A stretch of DNA of 64,000 nucleotides from Ceriagrion tenellum (Eukaryota > Arthropoda > Insecta > Odonata > Coenagrionidae). The position numbers were made by a program, and so were the translations under genes. The stretch is taken from contig OY720636.1 in assembly GCA_963169105.1 (NCBI GenBank), positions 105,834,539-105,898,538 of the forward strand. The letters run 5' to 3'. Positions 12,861 to 24,247 of the stretch are shown in pieces. The notes under the pieces were generated by a model. It was given only the letters and a program-made list of their open reading frames with translations, did not search any database and was not told the origin of the DNA. Numbering within the stretch: position 1 is the stretch's first letter; each line of letters starts with the position of its first letter.

Positions 12861-13225
12861 CTGTTTTAAACTCTTCACCAACCTCTCATTTTATCCTTAC
12901 CCTAGGTCCCCATCATGACCTCTCTCCTATTGCTAAAAGCTCCTTTCTTTAGTGGTATTCTACTTCTAATGTATTTGCTTATCATAACTAATTAATCTCA
13001 ACATACCACCCAAGTAATTTAAATAGTCAACTCTCAGGAGCACTCAAATACAATGATATTATTAATACGTACACAACATAGAAGATTATGCGTGCATTGA
13101 TTTGGATAAAAAATGGACACTGAAATACATATCTATATATAAAAATTGGTGTTAACTGGCTGTAAATTGGAAAAGCATTGAAGAATATTACACTACTCTG
13201 AATTAAGAAGAGTCATGCGCAGTAG
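12861..13225. other. No gene; TCTATATATAAAAAT motif
   Basis: AT-rich spacer. The string TCTATATATAAAAATTGG at about 13131 resembles a Helitron 5' end but has no supporting partner. Confidence 0.35.
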
Positions 13226-13295
13226 TTACTCATTTTCAAAGAGCTATAGAACTAGCCGCGCAGTAACTTTAACGGAGTCACCCGCTAGTGCTCAC

Positions 13296-13640
13296 ACATT
13301 CATAGGATTTTTAATCCTAAGATTCGTTGACTGTAGCCCTCCGCCCTTCCCATCTAATGCTAGTTCCCTCATCTCCTGGTCATACTTCTCTCTTATTATG
13401 GCCCATGAACTTATTCCTGGGCCTTCCTATGGGGACTTTTCCCTCTATTTTGCCTTCAATTATATTCTTCATAAACCATTTGTGTCTCAGAGTGTGTCCA
13501 ATCCACCTGGTTATTCATTTCTCTACAGTGTTTTCCCTATTATTTTTTATTTTATCCGTCCATTTCATCTTCAGCATCCTCCTCCAGCACCAGGTTTTGA
13601 AAGCATCTAGTCTTTTCTGGTCAGCTTTTCCAATGATTTT
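13296..13640 (-). pseudogene. LINE family 1 3' end, copy c
   Basis: Read on the minus strand, the fragment begins at the reverse transcriptase C-terminus near 13640-13600 (AGCTGACCAGAAAAGACTAG, then a decayed LEAFKTWCW-like block) and ends with GGGCTACAGTCAACGAATCT. The order matches the copies at 5313 and 45395. It is 5'-truncated and frameshifted. Confidence 0.75.
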
Positions 13641-13678
13641 CCCCACAGTTGAGTGAAATTTACAAAGGAAAAATCATT

Positions 13679-13753
13679 CGTCGGGACTGGGAATGGAACC
13701 CAGATGCCTCAGTTACGCGCAGGGTGCTCTAACCAATTCAGCTGCCTAGGCAT
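13679..13753 (-). repeat. tRNA-like unit (family B), minus orientation
   Basis: The reverse complement has an A-box region (CAGCTGAATTGGTTAGAGCA) and a B-box-like GGGTTCCATTCCCAG with a T-stem. The B box has TTCCATT where TTCGATT is expected. The unit is paired with an inverted tRNA-like unit at 13821 and belongs to a repeat, so it is not a functional tRNA gene. Confidence 0.65.
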
Positions 13754-13820
13754 CCTCGTCCACGGAGATTCACGGTGAAAGACGACGCCTGGGTAGCTGA
13801 TATTCACTGTGGTACATGAC

Positions 13821-13894
13821 GCCTGGGTAGCTTAAATGGTTAGAGCACGTGACACGCAAAATCAAGGGATCTGCGTTCGATTCCCAGACCAGGC
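13821..13894 (+). repeat. tRNA-like unit (family B), plus orientation
   Basis: GCCTGGG at the 5' end pairs with ACCAGGC at the 3' end over six of seven positions. The D-arm region is GTAGCTTAAATGGTTAGAGC and the T-arm region GCGTTCGATTCCCAG. The anticodon stem is poor. A shortened extra head (GACGCCTGGGTAGCT) lies at about 13783. This is a SINE or foldback component rather than an active tRNA gene. Confidence 0.65.
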
Positions 13895-13925
13895 GAATGA
13901 TTTTCCCAATGCGAACTTCACACAG

Positions 13926-15520
13926 CTGTTTAGTTACTCATATTTATAAATGTATCTATATGACTCACGTATTCAGTGTTTTTAATGTAAAGATATTTCA
14001 CAACAAGGCGGCAGTGATTAAGAGCGATTCCTGATAAATATTACTTCTGGAAATCGGGTAGCTTAGAAAACTGCGGTTCAAGCGAAGGATGCTGTGGGAG
14101 GGCGTGCTGTGAGTGGGTGAGCACCTGAAGGGTGAGGCTGAGATGGGAGGGGGGGATGAGGAGAGGGAGGAAAGGGGCGGCGGGGTTAACTACAACAGGT
14201 TCCAGGCGCCGAGATGCTAAAAAATAAAATAAATGTCCGAGGGAGAGAAGATAAAAGGCCACTTACGGCTTTAAGACTGGCGGGATCTCCAAAAGCTTCG
14301 GAGTTTGCCTTTTCCCCGATTAACAGTTTATAAGATATAGCGGGGAGTGTCTCGACGGTTTTCACACGACCACACCTATCTCTTAATATTATATACGCTG
14401 TGGAAAATTGCCGTAAATTCCGGCTAAAACGATGAGGATTCACACCCACGGGCACATGTTTTAGTGAATTTATCAGAGGTTTGCGCCATAAATAGGCTCG
14501 AATTTTAATATTTCAAGGGACATAGGAAGTGAAAGAAGTCGAATCACTGAGCGGAAACGAGGTAAAGGTAAACTTTGACGTAACTCTGAATTGCATGCGA
14601 ATAAACTCTGCTTCAAATGGAATCTATGCACTTCTACGTAACAGCAAAGTATTTTCCTCAGAACCGAAACTGACAAAAATGCAAGACTTTCCGCATTGCT
14701 TGCACGAATTGACACATTTATCAATCGCGAAAGTTAAAGGAATATAAAATAAATCTTCGAGAACGCAATAGCAGAGGACACAATCCACTTCTGCTGTCAT
14801 TTTCATTTTTTCTAATGAGGAATCATTTGTATTTCCCAAATGAACGATCAGCAGCTGGGCACTTATCTTCTAACGAGCCCACGACACTTTTAAAAATAAA
14901 AGAGTTGATTCTTCATCATTTTAATATCGCCACATTTGCAGTGATCAAGAATATGGAACGAGAGCATTGACAATCTCCATTGACCTACAATTTAAAGGAC
15001 AGAACGCGGTACGTCCAAATTATCTACTATAAAAAATGTGAGATACGCAGAAAATGATTACGATCCCTCTTTCCAACATACCTCTCGCAAAACTTCCTGG
15101 CTCAGATTTGCGCCGCAAGGGGGTAGTAGGTAACGAACGGGGTAAACTGAAAGTACGGAGGGAAAGAGACGGTAGTAAATATAGGGATAGTTATGTAGGG
15201 AAACCTTACTTCTACGGAAAAAAATCACGGGGCTCAAATACGCAAGGCTAATAGGCAAGTATTTAAAATTAACCACCACTATGGATTTACAAGGAAGCAT
15301 AGCTTCAGGTTTACTTGTGAGAAGAGTCGAAACGGTACGGGAGATACTGGTGAGCCATTCTACTTCTCAAAACCCCTGTTCTGGTCGTAACTAGAAAGGT
15401 TTTCTGACAAACCCTCCTGACCAAACACTCTGTATATACACATGTATCGGTTTATGACAATCTACGGCGTCCTGCAATTCCCAATCTCCAGTTTTCTCGG
15501 TCATCTCTCATCTTCAAAAC
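13926..15520. other. No recognisable feature
   Basis: Mixed composition with a purine-rich tract at 14085-14180. Overlapping short open frames on both strands (for example 14186-14455 minus) show no domain. Confidence 0.45.
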
Positions 15521-15521
15521 C

Positions 15522-15522
15522 A

Positions 15523-15553
<31 letters not shown>
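15522..15553. repeat. CT microsatellite
   Basis: About 16 CT dinucleotides with one interruption (CTTTCT). It directly abuts the left arm of the Penelope-like element at 15555. Confidence 0.9.
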
Positions 15554-15554
15554 G

Positions 15555-16030
15555 AAGTAAATTCTTCTCGGGTTTCCGTCCGGGTAAGGATCTCCATTTT
15601 CTTCTTTGCCAACGTTTCGATGAAAGAATTTTTCATCATCTCAGGGCTGTTGATGCCGAGTGTCGAGATTTCGTGTTTATACGGTATATCTCTCAGATCA
15701 TTTCAAACTGCTCGGCTCTTCCTAAGAATACTGGGACCGACTTATTAAAGAGGCAACAGAAATCCGCCTTGAGAACAAGAACTTCAACAGAGACGAAGAG
15801 TTCCGCTTAAGTAGGTTCTGGAACCCAATACTGAAAATGGCGGGAAAAGTAAAAATGCCTCCACCAATCAAAACCGGCCTGACCTGAGAGACATACCATA
15901 TAAATACAGCACCTCGACACCCGGCAACAGCGGCTCCGAATGAACGACGATGAAAAGCCTTTCATCGAAACGTTGGCAAAGAAGAAGATGGAGCACCTTA
16001 CCCAGACGAAAAATAGAGCAGAATTTACTT
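15555..16030 (+). mobile_element. Penelope-like element fragment between inverted arms
   Basis: The left arm (15555-15697) and right arm (15883-16030) are inverted copies; TTCTTCTTTGCCAACGTTTC on the left answers GAAACGTTGGCAAAGAAGAA on the right. Between them lies the C-terminal coding remnant (15726-15887). Each arm holds GATGAAA, a short loop and TTTCATCGAAACGTTGG: a 7-bp stem followed by GAAAC. That layout agrees with the hammerhead-type motifs known from Penelope-like terminal repeats. A 5' partial copy of the terminal repeat in inverted orientation is typical of these elements. The element is truncated and cannot move by itself. Confidence 0.75.
15726..15887 (+). pseudogene. Penelope-like element, C-terminal coding remnant
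   Basis: The plus frame reads YWDRLIKEATEIRLENKNF, then NRDEEFRLSRFWNPIL, and stops with TGA at 15885-15887. The pattern IKEA-EI followed about ten residues later by N-NRDE, L and W-P resembles the region after the GIY-YIG endonuclease at the end of Penelope-like open reading frames. Reverse transcriptase and most of the endonuclease are missing, and the frame opens after a stop at 15723. It is a 5'-truncated remnant that identifies the flanking hairpin arms as Penelope-like terminal sequence. Confidence 0.75.
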
Positions 16031-16104
16031 GATTCATTTGCCAGCAGAAAATTAAATTTATTAAGAAGTTAATTACAGAAAGTTAATAACAGAAAATTAA
16101 TCCT

Positions 16105-16335
16105 ACATCAATGTTTATCCTCTTTTCTTTTTCCCAAGAGGGACCCACGGTAGAGTTTGTTTTAGTAGCCTGTCAGATTCAATTCGTTGGACATATCCAC
16201 ACCATTCCGGCCATTTTCCTCTAATTTCCACGATAAGAATATGCTGGGTGTCCATAACTTCTGGAATTCTGATGTTCCTGACTTGATCCGGTTGGGATAT
16301 TTTTGCGGTTCTTCCTCAAAAATCGATCTCTATCG
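16105..16335 (-). pseudogene. LINE reverse transcriptase tail, family 5
   Basis: One minus-strand frame reads QVRNIRIPEVMDTQHILIVE, then IRGKWPEWCGYVQRIESDRL and LPWVPLGKRK. This is the LINE C-terminal pattern (R-RN-I, then KW-GHV-R, then a basic PGKRK end). No other family 5 copy was found in the window. The sequence is truncated before the polymerase domain. Confidence 0.75.
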
Positions 16336-16691
16336 CTCACATTGTCCTTTCAGATTTTTCTTTTAATGTATAGACTTAACTCTATATGTTGATATGGGCT
16401 GGATAATGTCTATGCTCATATATATCGCCCAGCAGCACCAAACAAATTTCTTCCCTTACTTCATAGGATTTTGAAATTTGTACGGACGTTTCGCCAAAAT
16501 CGTTCACCACGCAGCTTCAGGACCTATTAAGACAGCGGATTTGCACATGAAAGTTGACTTCTTTGTACATACGAAGTGAGTGTACAAATGCCTCTATGTT
16601 TATGGCTACTTGCAAGGCATCGCTGTGCTTACATATTTCTCCTCGTTTATTTCCATAACGCTGGTACGAAGGCTTCCGCGGTTTACGTGTT

Positions 16692-16853
16692 TATTGGTAT
16701 TTCTCGGGTTCTCCCCGCGTTGCACCGTTTTGCCAATATTCCAGTCGGCTTCATCAGGCTTAATTAGTACCTGATGAAGCCAACTAGAATGCCGGCGAAA
16801 CGGTCGTCCACAAAAATGGTGCATCGCGGGGAGAAACCGAAAAATATCAATAA
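16692..16853. repeat. Foldback element with CTGATGA/GAAAC core
   Basis: Left arm 16692-16758 and right arm 16770-16853 are inverted copies, the right with a ~16-bp insertion. The right arm carries CTGATGA (16771-16777), a GCC..GGC stem and GAAAC (16797-16801), then GGTCGTC. The left arm, on the minus strand, carries CTGATGA, AGCC..GGC and AAAAC. Both thus keep the order of a hammerhead core, each with one extra A before the stem. A related single arm occurs near 32745-32880. Confidence 0.7.
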
Positions 16854-16862
16854 AGTGAATGA

Positions 16863-17800
16863 CGCATTTACTCGATGAATACGACAAGAAAATCGCCTTA
16901 TTACGGCAATCGACCGTTTTAAAATCACACTATTCCGCTGAGTTTCTCACTGAAGAAAATTGACTTCTATTGAAGTAGCGAGAGTAGCGATTTCTCGAGT
17001 AGTAACGGTACTTGCAGAGCATAGTTTCGACTAATTAGGCTCACGAAAGAATATCGGTACTTAAACGGCGTAATAATCCAGTACTTAATATCACAATAAT
17101 TGAATTATTCTGATTTATATTTCGGTCCAAGCATTAAATATAATGCTATGGCATACTTGTTCAAATCACCACTTTCGAGGTAATTATAAGATCATTTATC
17201 GTATGGCCTACAGAACAAATCACGAACAATGGGCGGTGTGCAATTTTGAATTTAAATCTTTAAAACCATATAGAAACTGTCCATTCGGAAACTACGATTT
17301 CATAAAAGTAGGATAATTTTTCCATATTATGAGCATATTTCCTTATTTTCATGCATAAATCCTTGGTCCTTCTAAGCCACATAACTTGTCAGGTTCCATA
17401 ATATTCATACAGAGCGGCATGTTTCAAATATAGTATCTTTGAAGCGGAATTGTTATGCTATAGTTAATACACTTTTAATTGCAAGACAAAAAAAACAATA
17501 TAATGACTTTGAAAAAGTTACCAAAAATGTGAAATGAAAATAAGGAAAAATATATCTTTGCCATAAGTATAACAGATTATTTAAAGTAATTACAGATTCT
17601 TAATTTTTCGCTAACTAACCATTCTTTGGCCCTTTTTTCATTTCTGCCAAACCTTTTAGATTATGTAGTTTCTTAGGTATAAAATTAAAGCTATTTTGTA
17701 TAATATATTTGGCCAACCATTTGCCATATAAATTATAATAATCATACACTTTCAACATAGGAGTATTCCGTTTAAGCACACAATGCGTATTGTTACAAGG
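16863..17800. other. No recognisable feature
   Basis: AT-rich sequence with no coding or repeat structure recognised. Confidence 0.5.
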
Positions 17801-17801
17801 A

Positions 17802-17978
17802 CTCGAGAATTAACACAACTTTGTAAGTTTTACGTAGAGTATTCATTGTACGACCGGTTTCGTCAAATAGTCCACATTATTAGGTCATCATTATAACCAG
17901 ATAATGTAGACTATTTGATGAAACCGGTCGTCCAATAAATATTCTACGTAATACTTACAAAGTTCTGTTAATTCCTGA
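17802..17978. repeat. Long palindromic foldback with ACCGGT core
   Basis: The arms 17802-17880 and 17901-17978 are about 90% identical as reverse complements, with a 20-bp loop. Both arms contain GAAACCGGTCGT (minus strand around 17853-17860, plus strand around 17920-17930). No convincing CTGATGA box is left. The arms end at CTCGAG and CTGAG. Confidence 0.9.
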
Positions 17979-18696
17979 GCATGGAAAAGCTTTACAAAGT
18001 TAATGTTGAAACTATTGAATTTGTTTCAAGGACAGTAATATATGTAATATAATGTAATGTATGGTGGTAAAAGACAAATTACGCCAAGTTCAGTTTTTGT
18101 GATCGAGTCTTAAGACTACTGTCACATTAGTGTCCTCCATGAGTGTGCCCTATATATCTTTGTATACTTCATTTTGACACGCATCGATGGATGCAGCTCC
18201 CACCCATAGACGCAGATGAGCAAAGAGAACAAGCGTACGAGGCAATAACTTTTCGCGCGAAAGGAAAAAGTGCAATAGCGACCTCTTCAGGAGAATGAGG
18301 AAGGAGTCGGCGTGCCACGTCGTCACAGTGACCGACCCGCGGTATCCCACGGGGAGGGCGTCACGGTCAACCTGCATTATGACGTCACTCGCGAGCGCGA
18401 GAACAAAAGACGGCGCCGACTGGGCTTACGGAGGGAAGGAGGGAGGGAAAGCGAGGGGAGAAAAAGTTGGGCGGTGGTCTTTATTGCGAAGGTTAATTTA
18501 TTCGGATGGCGATAGTAATTGTATTACGGGCGAAAGAGGGATTTAATGGTTCTCGCCTCCTCCGCCCTTCTCTCTCTGGCGTCGCAACGGAAGGACGCCG
18601 AGGCGACGGAATTCTTTGTCTCGGAGGAAAAAGCGACGAACATTCGACGACTGCACCCCTTCACACCGTGAATCGTGCAGAGAATTAAGCATATAT
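17979..18696. other. No gene; moderately GC-rich 18280-18620
   Basis: Several overlapping short frames lie in the GC-rich part but none shows a known domain. It holds scattered CpG and a purine run at 18430-18470. Confidence 0.4.
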
Positions 18697-18710
18697 ACAC
18701 ACACACACAC
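18697..18710. repeat. AC microsatellite
   Basis: Seven AC dinucleotides. Confidence 0.9.
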
Positions 18711-19051
18711 CTCCATATGCACCCGTAGCGGTACTCTACGGAACCTATGCCAAAGAGAACATACAGATTGGCCAAAAAGGGACGATAGCTGTCAACATTT
18801 TCCACGAAAACAGTACACTTAAACCGAAAAATAAACTTTTTAAATTATTATTATTATATATAACTTATTATACATTATATATTATAAAACATATTATATT
18901 TAAAAAATAAGGATTCAATCTGTGCGATATTATTTACTGCTATGCCTTTTAAGTATGCCCTTAGCAGAACACCAGTACTCTTATATGAGGTATATCATAA
19001 CGATAACAAAGTACGAACACAAACACTCACGTTCCATGTTCCATAAACCTA

Positions 19052-19122
19052 TCCAGGCGGGACTCGAACCCACGATCCTCAAATTGGCAGGCGAGGACTT
19101 TACCCCGTTGCCACCGGGATGG
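19052..19122 (-). repeat. tRNA-like SINE head
   Basis: The reverse complement carries an A-box region (CGGTGGCAACGGGGTAAAGT), a middle like tRNA-Gly (CTCGCCTGCC) and a good B box GGGTTCGAGTCCCGCC. The ends TCCA and TGGA pair, but acceptor positions 5 and 6 mismatch. No body or hairpin was recognised downstream. A decayed tRNA-derived repeat is more likely than a working tRNA gene. Confidence 0.6.
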
Positions 19123-19397
19123 ACAGTCCTTCATGTCTTCAGCATATTTCAACCAGGCCAGTCGATGGACATAATTAATGGCGGAGAGTTAGAGGGACTA
19201 CCTTTATTAAGAGAAAAGAACTCGTGGAACCAATGCTTAATACAGGCACTATGTCCTATGCCAGTATTTTTCAGGATACAGTGACACCTCGACTTATGAA
19301 CCATCCAATATGCGAACTTTTCGACTCGCAAACTTTTTTTTTCAGTTCGTTTTGGCCTCGAAGTACGAAATTAGTCTCGATATACGTAAATGAAGAG

Positions 19398-19675
19398 GTT
19401 TTGAGCAAAGTAAAAGAAGGAAGATCGCTCCTAAAGGAAATAAGGAAAAGGAAAGGAAACTGGTTGGGCCATGTGATGAGAGGGAAAAGTATAATAACTG
19501 TGGCACTTGAGGGTTCAATTGAAGGAAAGAAAAAGAGAGGAAGGAGAAGAATGAAATTGGTGGATCAGGTGAAGAACATAAGCTATGATGAAGCAAAGAA
19601 TGAAGCTCGGGACAGAAGTGGATGGAGACAGCAGTGGTGTACGGGACCTGCCAGCAGGCAGAACACCAGATGACG
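19398..19675 (+). pseudogene. LINE reverse transcriptase tail, family 2-like
   Basis: One uninterrupted plus frame reads VKEGRSLLKEIRKRKGNWLG, HVMRGKSIITVALEGSIEGK, KKRGRRRMKLVDQVKN and RDRSGWRQQWCTGPASRQNT before the stop. This is a classic LINE reverse transcriptase C-terminus (WLGHVMRG, then EGK-RGRRR). It is the best-preserved LINE tail here, lacking stops over about 90 codons, and is probably the youngest. Everything upstream is missing. Confidence 0.85.
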
Positions 19676-19989
19676 ATGATACGTAGTGCTTCGTGATCAG
19701 ATTATGTTTATCACAGAATGACCGAGGCGAGCGGCAATATATTCAACTTGGTACAAATATGCGCATCTACAGCATTACGATTGTATTTTTAATTTTTCTT
19801 AAATTTTCAATGTCTGGACAAAGACTGCTCAATTTTTCATAGAACGATAGTTAAGATAGACACCAAAATACGAATCGCTGAAATTACGAACCCCAAGAGA
19901 TAACGAATTAAGTTCGCACGTCAAGGTGCCACTGAAACAACATATAATGATGGACTTCAACACATCCTTAAAGTAAGTAAACTTCTGGT

Positions 19990-20165
19990 AAAGGTGGTTT
20001 AATATGAATGGAAAAATCCTCTGGATTTTACGCGCATAGGGCCCTGCCAAATAATATTATTTCTTTCCTCATCGCAGCATACGGTCCACTTTCTTTATCC
20101 CGTAATTAAAACCTACTCTCTTTCTGCCTCTTCTCTGATAGGTCAACATTCTCCCCCATATCATG
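19990..20165 (-). pseudogene. LINE 3' end remnant
   Basis: On the minus strand, short blocks resemble QRRGRKRVG and GPYAAMRKE, the last residues of a LINE frame, followed by WQGPMRVKSRGFF. The segment GGAAAAATCCTC-GGATTTTA recurs at 12420 and 54520. It is strongly decayed. Confidence 0.5.
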
Positions 20166-20745
20166 GAAATTATTGGGAGAGGTGTAAAGACTATGCAGCC
20201 AAGAGTTGAACCAAATATTTACTATAGGTAAAAACATCGGCGAAAGATTTTGAGCGGTGTCTTTCTACTTATGCCTCATAAGTGATCACAATTAAAGAAA
20301 TAATAGTTTATAAACTATTTTGCGTGCAGCAACCGCAGAACATTCAGCAAATGAATAATAAAACGGGGACAATTAAAAATCTAAACAATAGTATTTTCAA
20401 GAAAATGCATAAAGACTATTGGTAATAAATAAAGCTTTCCTGTACCCTTTAAGAAAGGAAGAAAGAGTGGATCAGAAATTACATTTGCCAATTGGTTGAA
20501 AGAAGTTCTTGAAGGAATAGAATAGGAGTAATAGTACAGAGAAATGAAAAGAGCAGACGCAAGAGAGAATTGTAACTAATGACGGAAGTAGAAAAAGCCA
20601 TATAAATTCATAGGACAAGAGCTTATGGAATATGCAATACCGCAGAGTATCAGAGAAGACGAAAATGGCGCGCGAAATCTATGCTATCCTTATTTTAGTC
20701 TGCTATACATTACCTCAAGCAAAGTATAATACTCCTTAAGAAATC
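20166..20745. other. No recognisable feature
   Basis: Purine-rich from 20440 to 20660. It may be further LINE sequence, but no frame could be matched. Confidence 0.4.
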
Positions 20746-21100
20746 ATCTCTTTGAAATTTTCCTGGTGTCTGTGAAACGGATGCTGAAGATGTTGGTTGA
20801 AGAAGGACGGCCAAAATAAGAAGTGATGTGGTGTTCAGAAGAATAGAAGAGGAAGGGCCATTTGGAACACCATACAGAAAAGAAGAACCAGATGGGTTGG
20901 ACACACCCTGAGACACAATGGGTTGGTGAAGAACATTATCGATGGTAAAATAGAGGGAAAAGTACCCAAAGGAAGACCCAGGAATAAGTCCATGGACCAA
21001 ATAAATAAGAAAGTTTATAGGAAGACAAACAAGGAATAAAGGGAATTAACATTAGATAGGAAAGGGTGGAGGGCTGCAGTCAACCAATCTTAGGTTAGAA
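20746..21100 (+). pseudogene. LINE family 1 3' end, copy d
   Basis: Frames joined across shifts read RRTRWVGHTLRHNGL, VKNIIDGKIEGKVPKGRPRN, KSMDQINKKVYRK and RKGWRAAVNQS. The end GGGCTGCAGTCAACCAATCT matches the other family 1 copies. It is 5'-truncated with at least two frameshifts. Confidence 0.8.
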
Positions 21101-21848
21101 CAAGAAATGATGTGGAACGGGATGCGAATGTGAGCTTCCATTTTTGCAATGTGAACTCTAGTACTTATTATTTCATAGCACAATATTTTTTCACTTGATT
21201 GTTAATCCCAGTTTTAATTTCTTCGACTCAATATTAAAAGAAAACATTCGATTCATGCCTGAGGCTTAAGAGAGGAATAAAATTTCAGAAACTTACTAGC
21301 GTAATGTGCTTCGCATTAGCACAACTATGAAAAACCTCTCCAGGCGATCCCCGTCGAGGTGAAAACGGTGGACTAAACGACACAGATGTGATCACGTTAT
21401 ATGTTGCCACGGACACCTGGAAATGTTTTCTGACTGGAGCAACTCAAAAGAAGAGGGGAAAAAAAGAATCAAAACCGCTAATTAATCTCCATCCTTAGCA
21501 TAGACTCCCAAAGGCCGGAGGTCAAAGTTGGGATTATAATCCGTCTGGACTGTGACTGATCGCTTTCCACCGGAGAACATGATTGCCTCCCCATTTGTCT
21601 CCCCACCCCAATCGTAATCTCTCTCTCCACTTTCTATTACAGCCTCCGCTCCCCCCCCCCCTCTGTTTTCTATTTTTCCCACTCTCCCCTTCCAGTATGA
21701 ATCCACTTCACTATCAGAAGAAATGCTACCTTGTGACCAAAGGAGCTACATGTAACTAAGAGAATATCGGCGGCAATGTTAGTCGCTGAAAACACCACCA
21801 AAATAGGATAAGGACAGACTAAGACGGCGAGGGACTATGAGGCTTGGT
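21101..21848. other. No gene; poly-C run at 21652
   Basis: Ordinary AT-rich DNA, with a C/T-rich segment at 21590-21690 that includes a run of ten C. Confidence 0.45.
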
Positions 21849-21852
21849 TTAA

Positions 21853-22403
21853 GGTAGTTTGAGAAAAATATCGTTTCGCCTGGAAATCAATGATTTAGGT
21901 CTAATTTTAAATAAAAATATGTAACTCCTCCAAAGGTATCAAGATATTGGAACCTTACGGAACTAGTTTCCGAGATTTTTGACGAAAAATACCACCCATT
22001 GTATATGGACAATTGTATGTGTGTGCACTCCTGAGAGGCCAAATTTAAAAAAATAAGGTATTTCTAGCACCTAGATCACGTCAAAAAATTAACAATGAGT
22101 GAATAATATATTTTCTTAACTATTTTCAAAATAAATCACGTTGTCACCGGAGTAATTTTTTCACAATCGCAAAACACCTGTTGTGAAGGAGTTTGTAACG
22201 TACCGCGTGCAAAAAGAGGAATCAATTTAAAGAATTATATAGATATTTTTATTTAATTACTAAGAATTTCAGTCATCATACAAGTATATTATTGCATTAT
22301 TAATAATGCATATAATCAATTCATGCTGCCTAAGGCTGTTGAAACAAAAATTTATAATTCGGGTATGGATTTACGACGGGGGAACTATCTCGCTCAAACT
22401 GCC
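21853..22403. mobile_element. TTAA-flanked non-autonomous DNA transposon, copy 1 (551 bp)
   Basis: TTAA lies immediately outside both ends (21849-21852 and 22404-22407). The termini are inverted: GGTAGTTTGAG on the left and CTCGCTCAAACTGCC on the right. The interior aligns with 31352-31941, with shared blocks such as GAAATCAATGA, GAGGTATTTCT-like runs, TTGTCACCG and GAAGGAGTTT. TTAA duplication is the hallmark of piggyBac-type transposition. No transposase is encoded. Confidence 0.8.
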
Positions 22404-22407
22404 TTAA

Positions 22408-24243
22408 CAATTCATCGTTAAATATTTTAACGGTATGAAAAACGATACGATGTAACACACAAAACTCAAAATTGAAAAGTAAATTCCAGCTAACGGAAAC
22501 TTAGTCATCTTACAGTAATCGTAAACTTGTCATCATCAAACCGGAGTCAAATAGGGATAGTTAACATATACATATATATATCGAATGCTCGATCGATCAG
22601 ATGGAGTGAAATACCTGAAAACCTTCTATTACGTGGGGAGAACACATTTACGGCGCTACGTGAACTTAATTTATGATCACACTATGAAACCAATATACCT
22701 ATTCTTACCTAAGAACGAGTAGAAGTTTTTGAATGGGAAGAATTGTGAATAACTGATATATTTATTATTTGCTCTTTAGTTATAGCAAACAATATTTATG
22801 TTGTCACAATAAAAGTTAAAGGACGAAATTGATTCATATATCACAGACATATTCTTATTTTAAACTGGACTGGAATTGGACTGTAAATACATAGAACTCA
22901 ACCACTACAGGGTTAATAGCCAATGATTTGACGTTGCAGGATTCTGGCTGAACCTAAGATGAAAAACTGATAAAATTGGTAATACTTCATTCCTATTCGG
23001 CCACTTTTGGAGGGCATGAAATTCTGTAGGCTCAATATAGGGATTCTATTAGCGCACCAGGGAAGACGCAGCCTTTCTTGAAATTGTTAATGCGGAATAC
23101 GGAGAATAACGAGACTGATGGATAGGTTACCAAGGTATCCATTAGGAGCTCGAAGGTTTCCAACTAGACAACGGCCACGTTCCAATTCTTAAGAGTTCAG
23201 GGACTCAAGGATAGACGAAAATGTGAGGTGTCAGGGTTTCTCCTCGAGATTGTACGACTTTGGACGTCCTCGTCCCTAGTGCCGCTATCAATGAGACATG
23301 AAGAAACAGAAATTTTAAAGACCACCGAGCGAATAAACTGGAAAACCATACTGCGCCCGGAGTGGGGGCTGTAGTGTAGTTCAAGCTTGTGTGATTCTAA
23401 GAACTCACTTCCCTCCCAGAACCAGAACTAGTGATGTATCCGCTTAGCGCTTCAGGTCCAGCAGTGTGCGTCTCATTGCCTATCATTACACAGTCTCCAC
23501 CATTATTTACCGACTGGATCATTTTTTCTTCTCTTTATTTTTTGTTCATTCCCCTTTCTCCTCACTTTTCTCAATTCATTTTCATTGCTTTGGCATTTCT
23601 ATCCCTAAAGAAACCAGACTGTGCCCTCTCCCTCGAGGCGCAAACGAGAAAAAACGTATTTAAACTAATATTGCTGCAATATGAATAATGATTTGGTAAA
23701 TATTCACGTGCTTGAGTGCAAAGATTAAGGTGTGTACTTTGGGATGAAATTTTCAGAGAAAAGAGCATTTACAAGACGAATATTTGATCCCGTAGCTCCA
23801 ACATGACCATTCAGAGGTGCACCGATACCTCTGCTTCATGGATGTGGACCCCACCGGCACCAACACTCTGACACCAATTTTACTTTGAGATTATACATGA
23901 TCGCCCAATGGCTGGCATGCAACCCATATAATAAATTAATTTCCAGCTTTCTGGCTCATGACTCGTAGAAACGTCTCGATGATTTTGTATGTCAAACTAA
24001 CGTTGCAAGCACCCACGGATTTTACGGCTACCTGGACTGTAAATTGCATTTGAGTTCGTAATCATCCTATGGCTTGATTATGAGACGCGCCGAAAAATTT
24101 AATTTGTAACACAATCAAGTAAAGGGCCAAATTTGGGCGGAAGAGTAAAATATACTAAATAGTATATTCTAAAGTGGTCATCAAACCGATACGCTTCCTT
24201 TCTATCATCATTGCACAATTTCTCACTATATGCTTGAGTAATT
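22408..24243. other. No recognisable feature
   Basis: No coding similarity or repeat structure was recognised. An 85-codon frame at 23431-23688 has no known domain. Confidence 0.45.
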
Positions 24244-24247
24244 TTAA

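Larger units (their letters stand above)
13226..13925. mobile_element. tRNA-like foldback element (family B) split by a LINE
   Basis: Positions 13226-13290 are the reverse complement of 36992-37055 (shared block GGAGTCACCCGCTAGTG). Positions 13641-13925 hold two tRNA-like units in opposite orientation, as at 36800-36989. In the 36.8-kb copy these two parts adjoin; here they are separated by a family 1 LINE fragment (13296-13640). The simplest reading is that the LINE inserted into an older family B element. Confidence 0.7.

Noticed and set aside
19052..19122. tRNA-Gly gene on the minus strand
   Set aside because: Acceptor stem mismatches at two positions and D-arm irregularities; fits a tRNA-derived repeat better.
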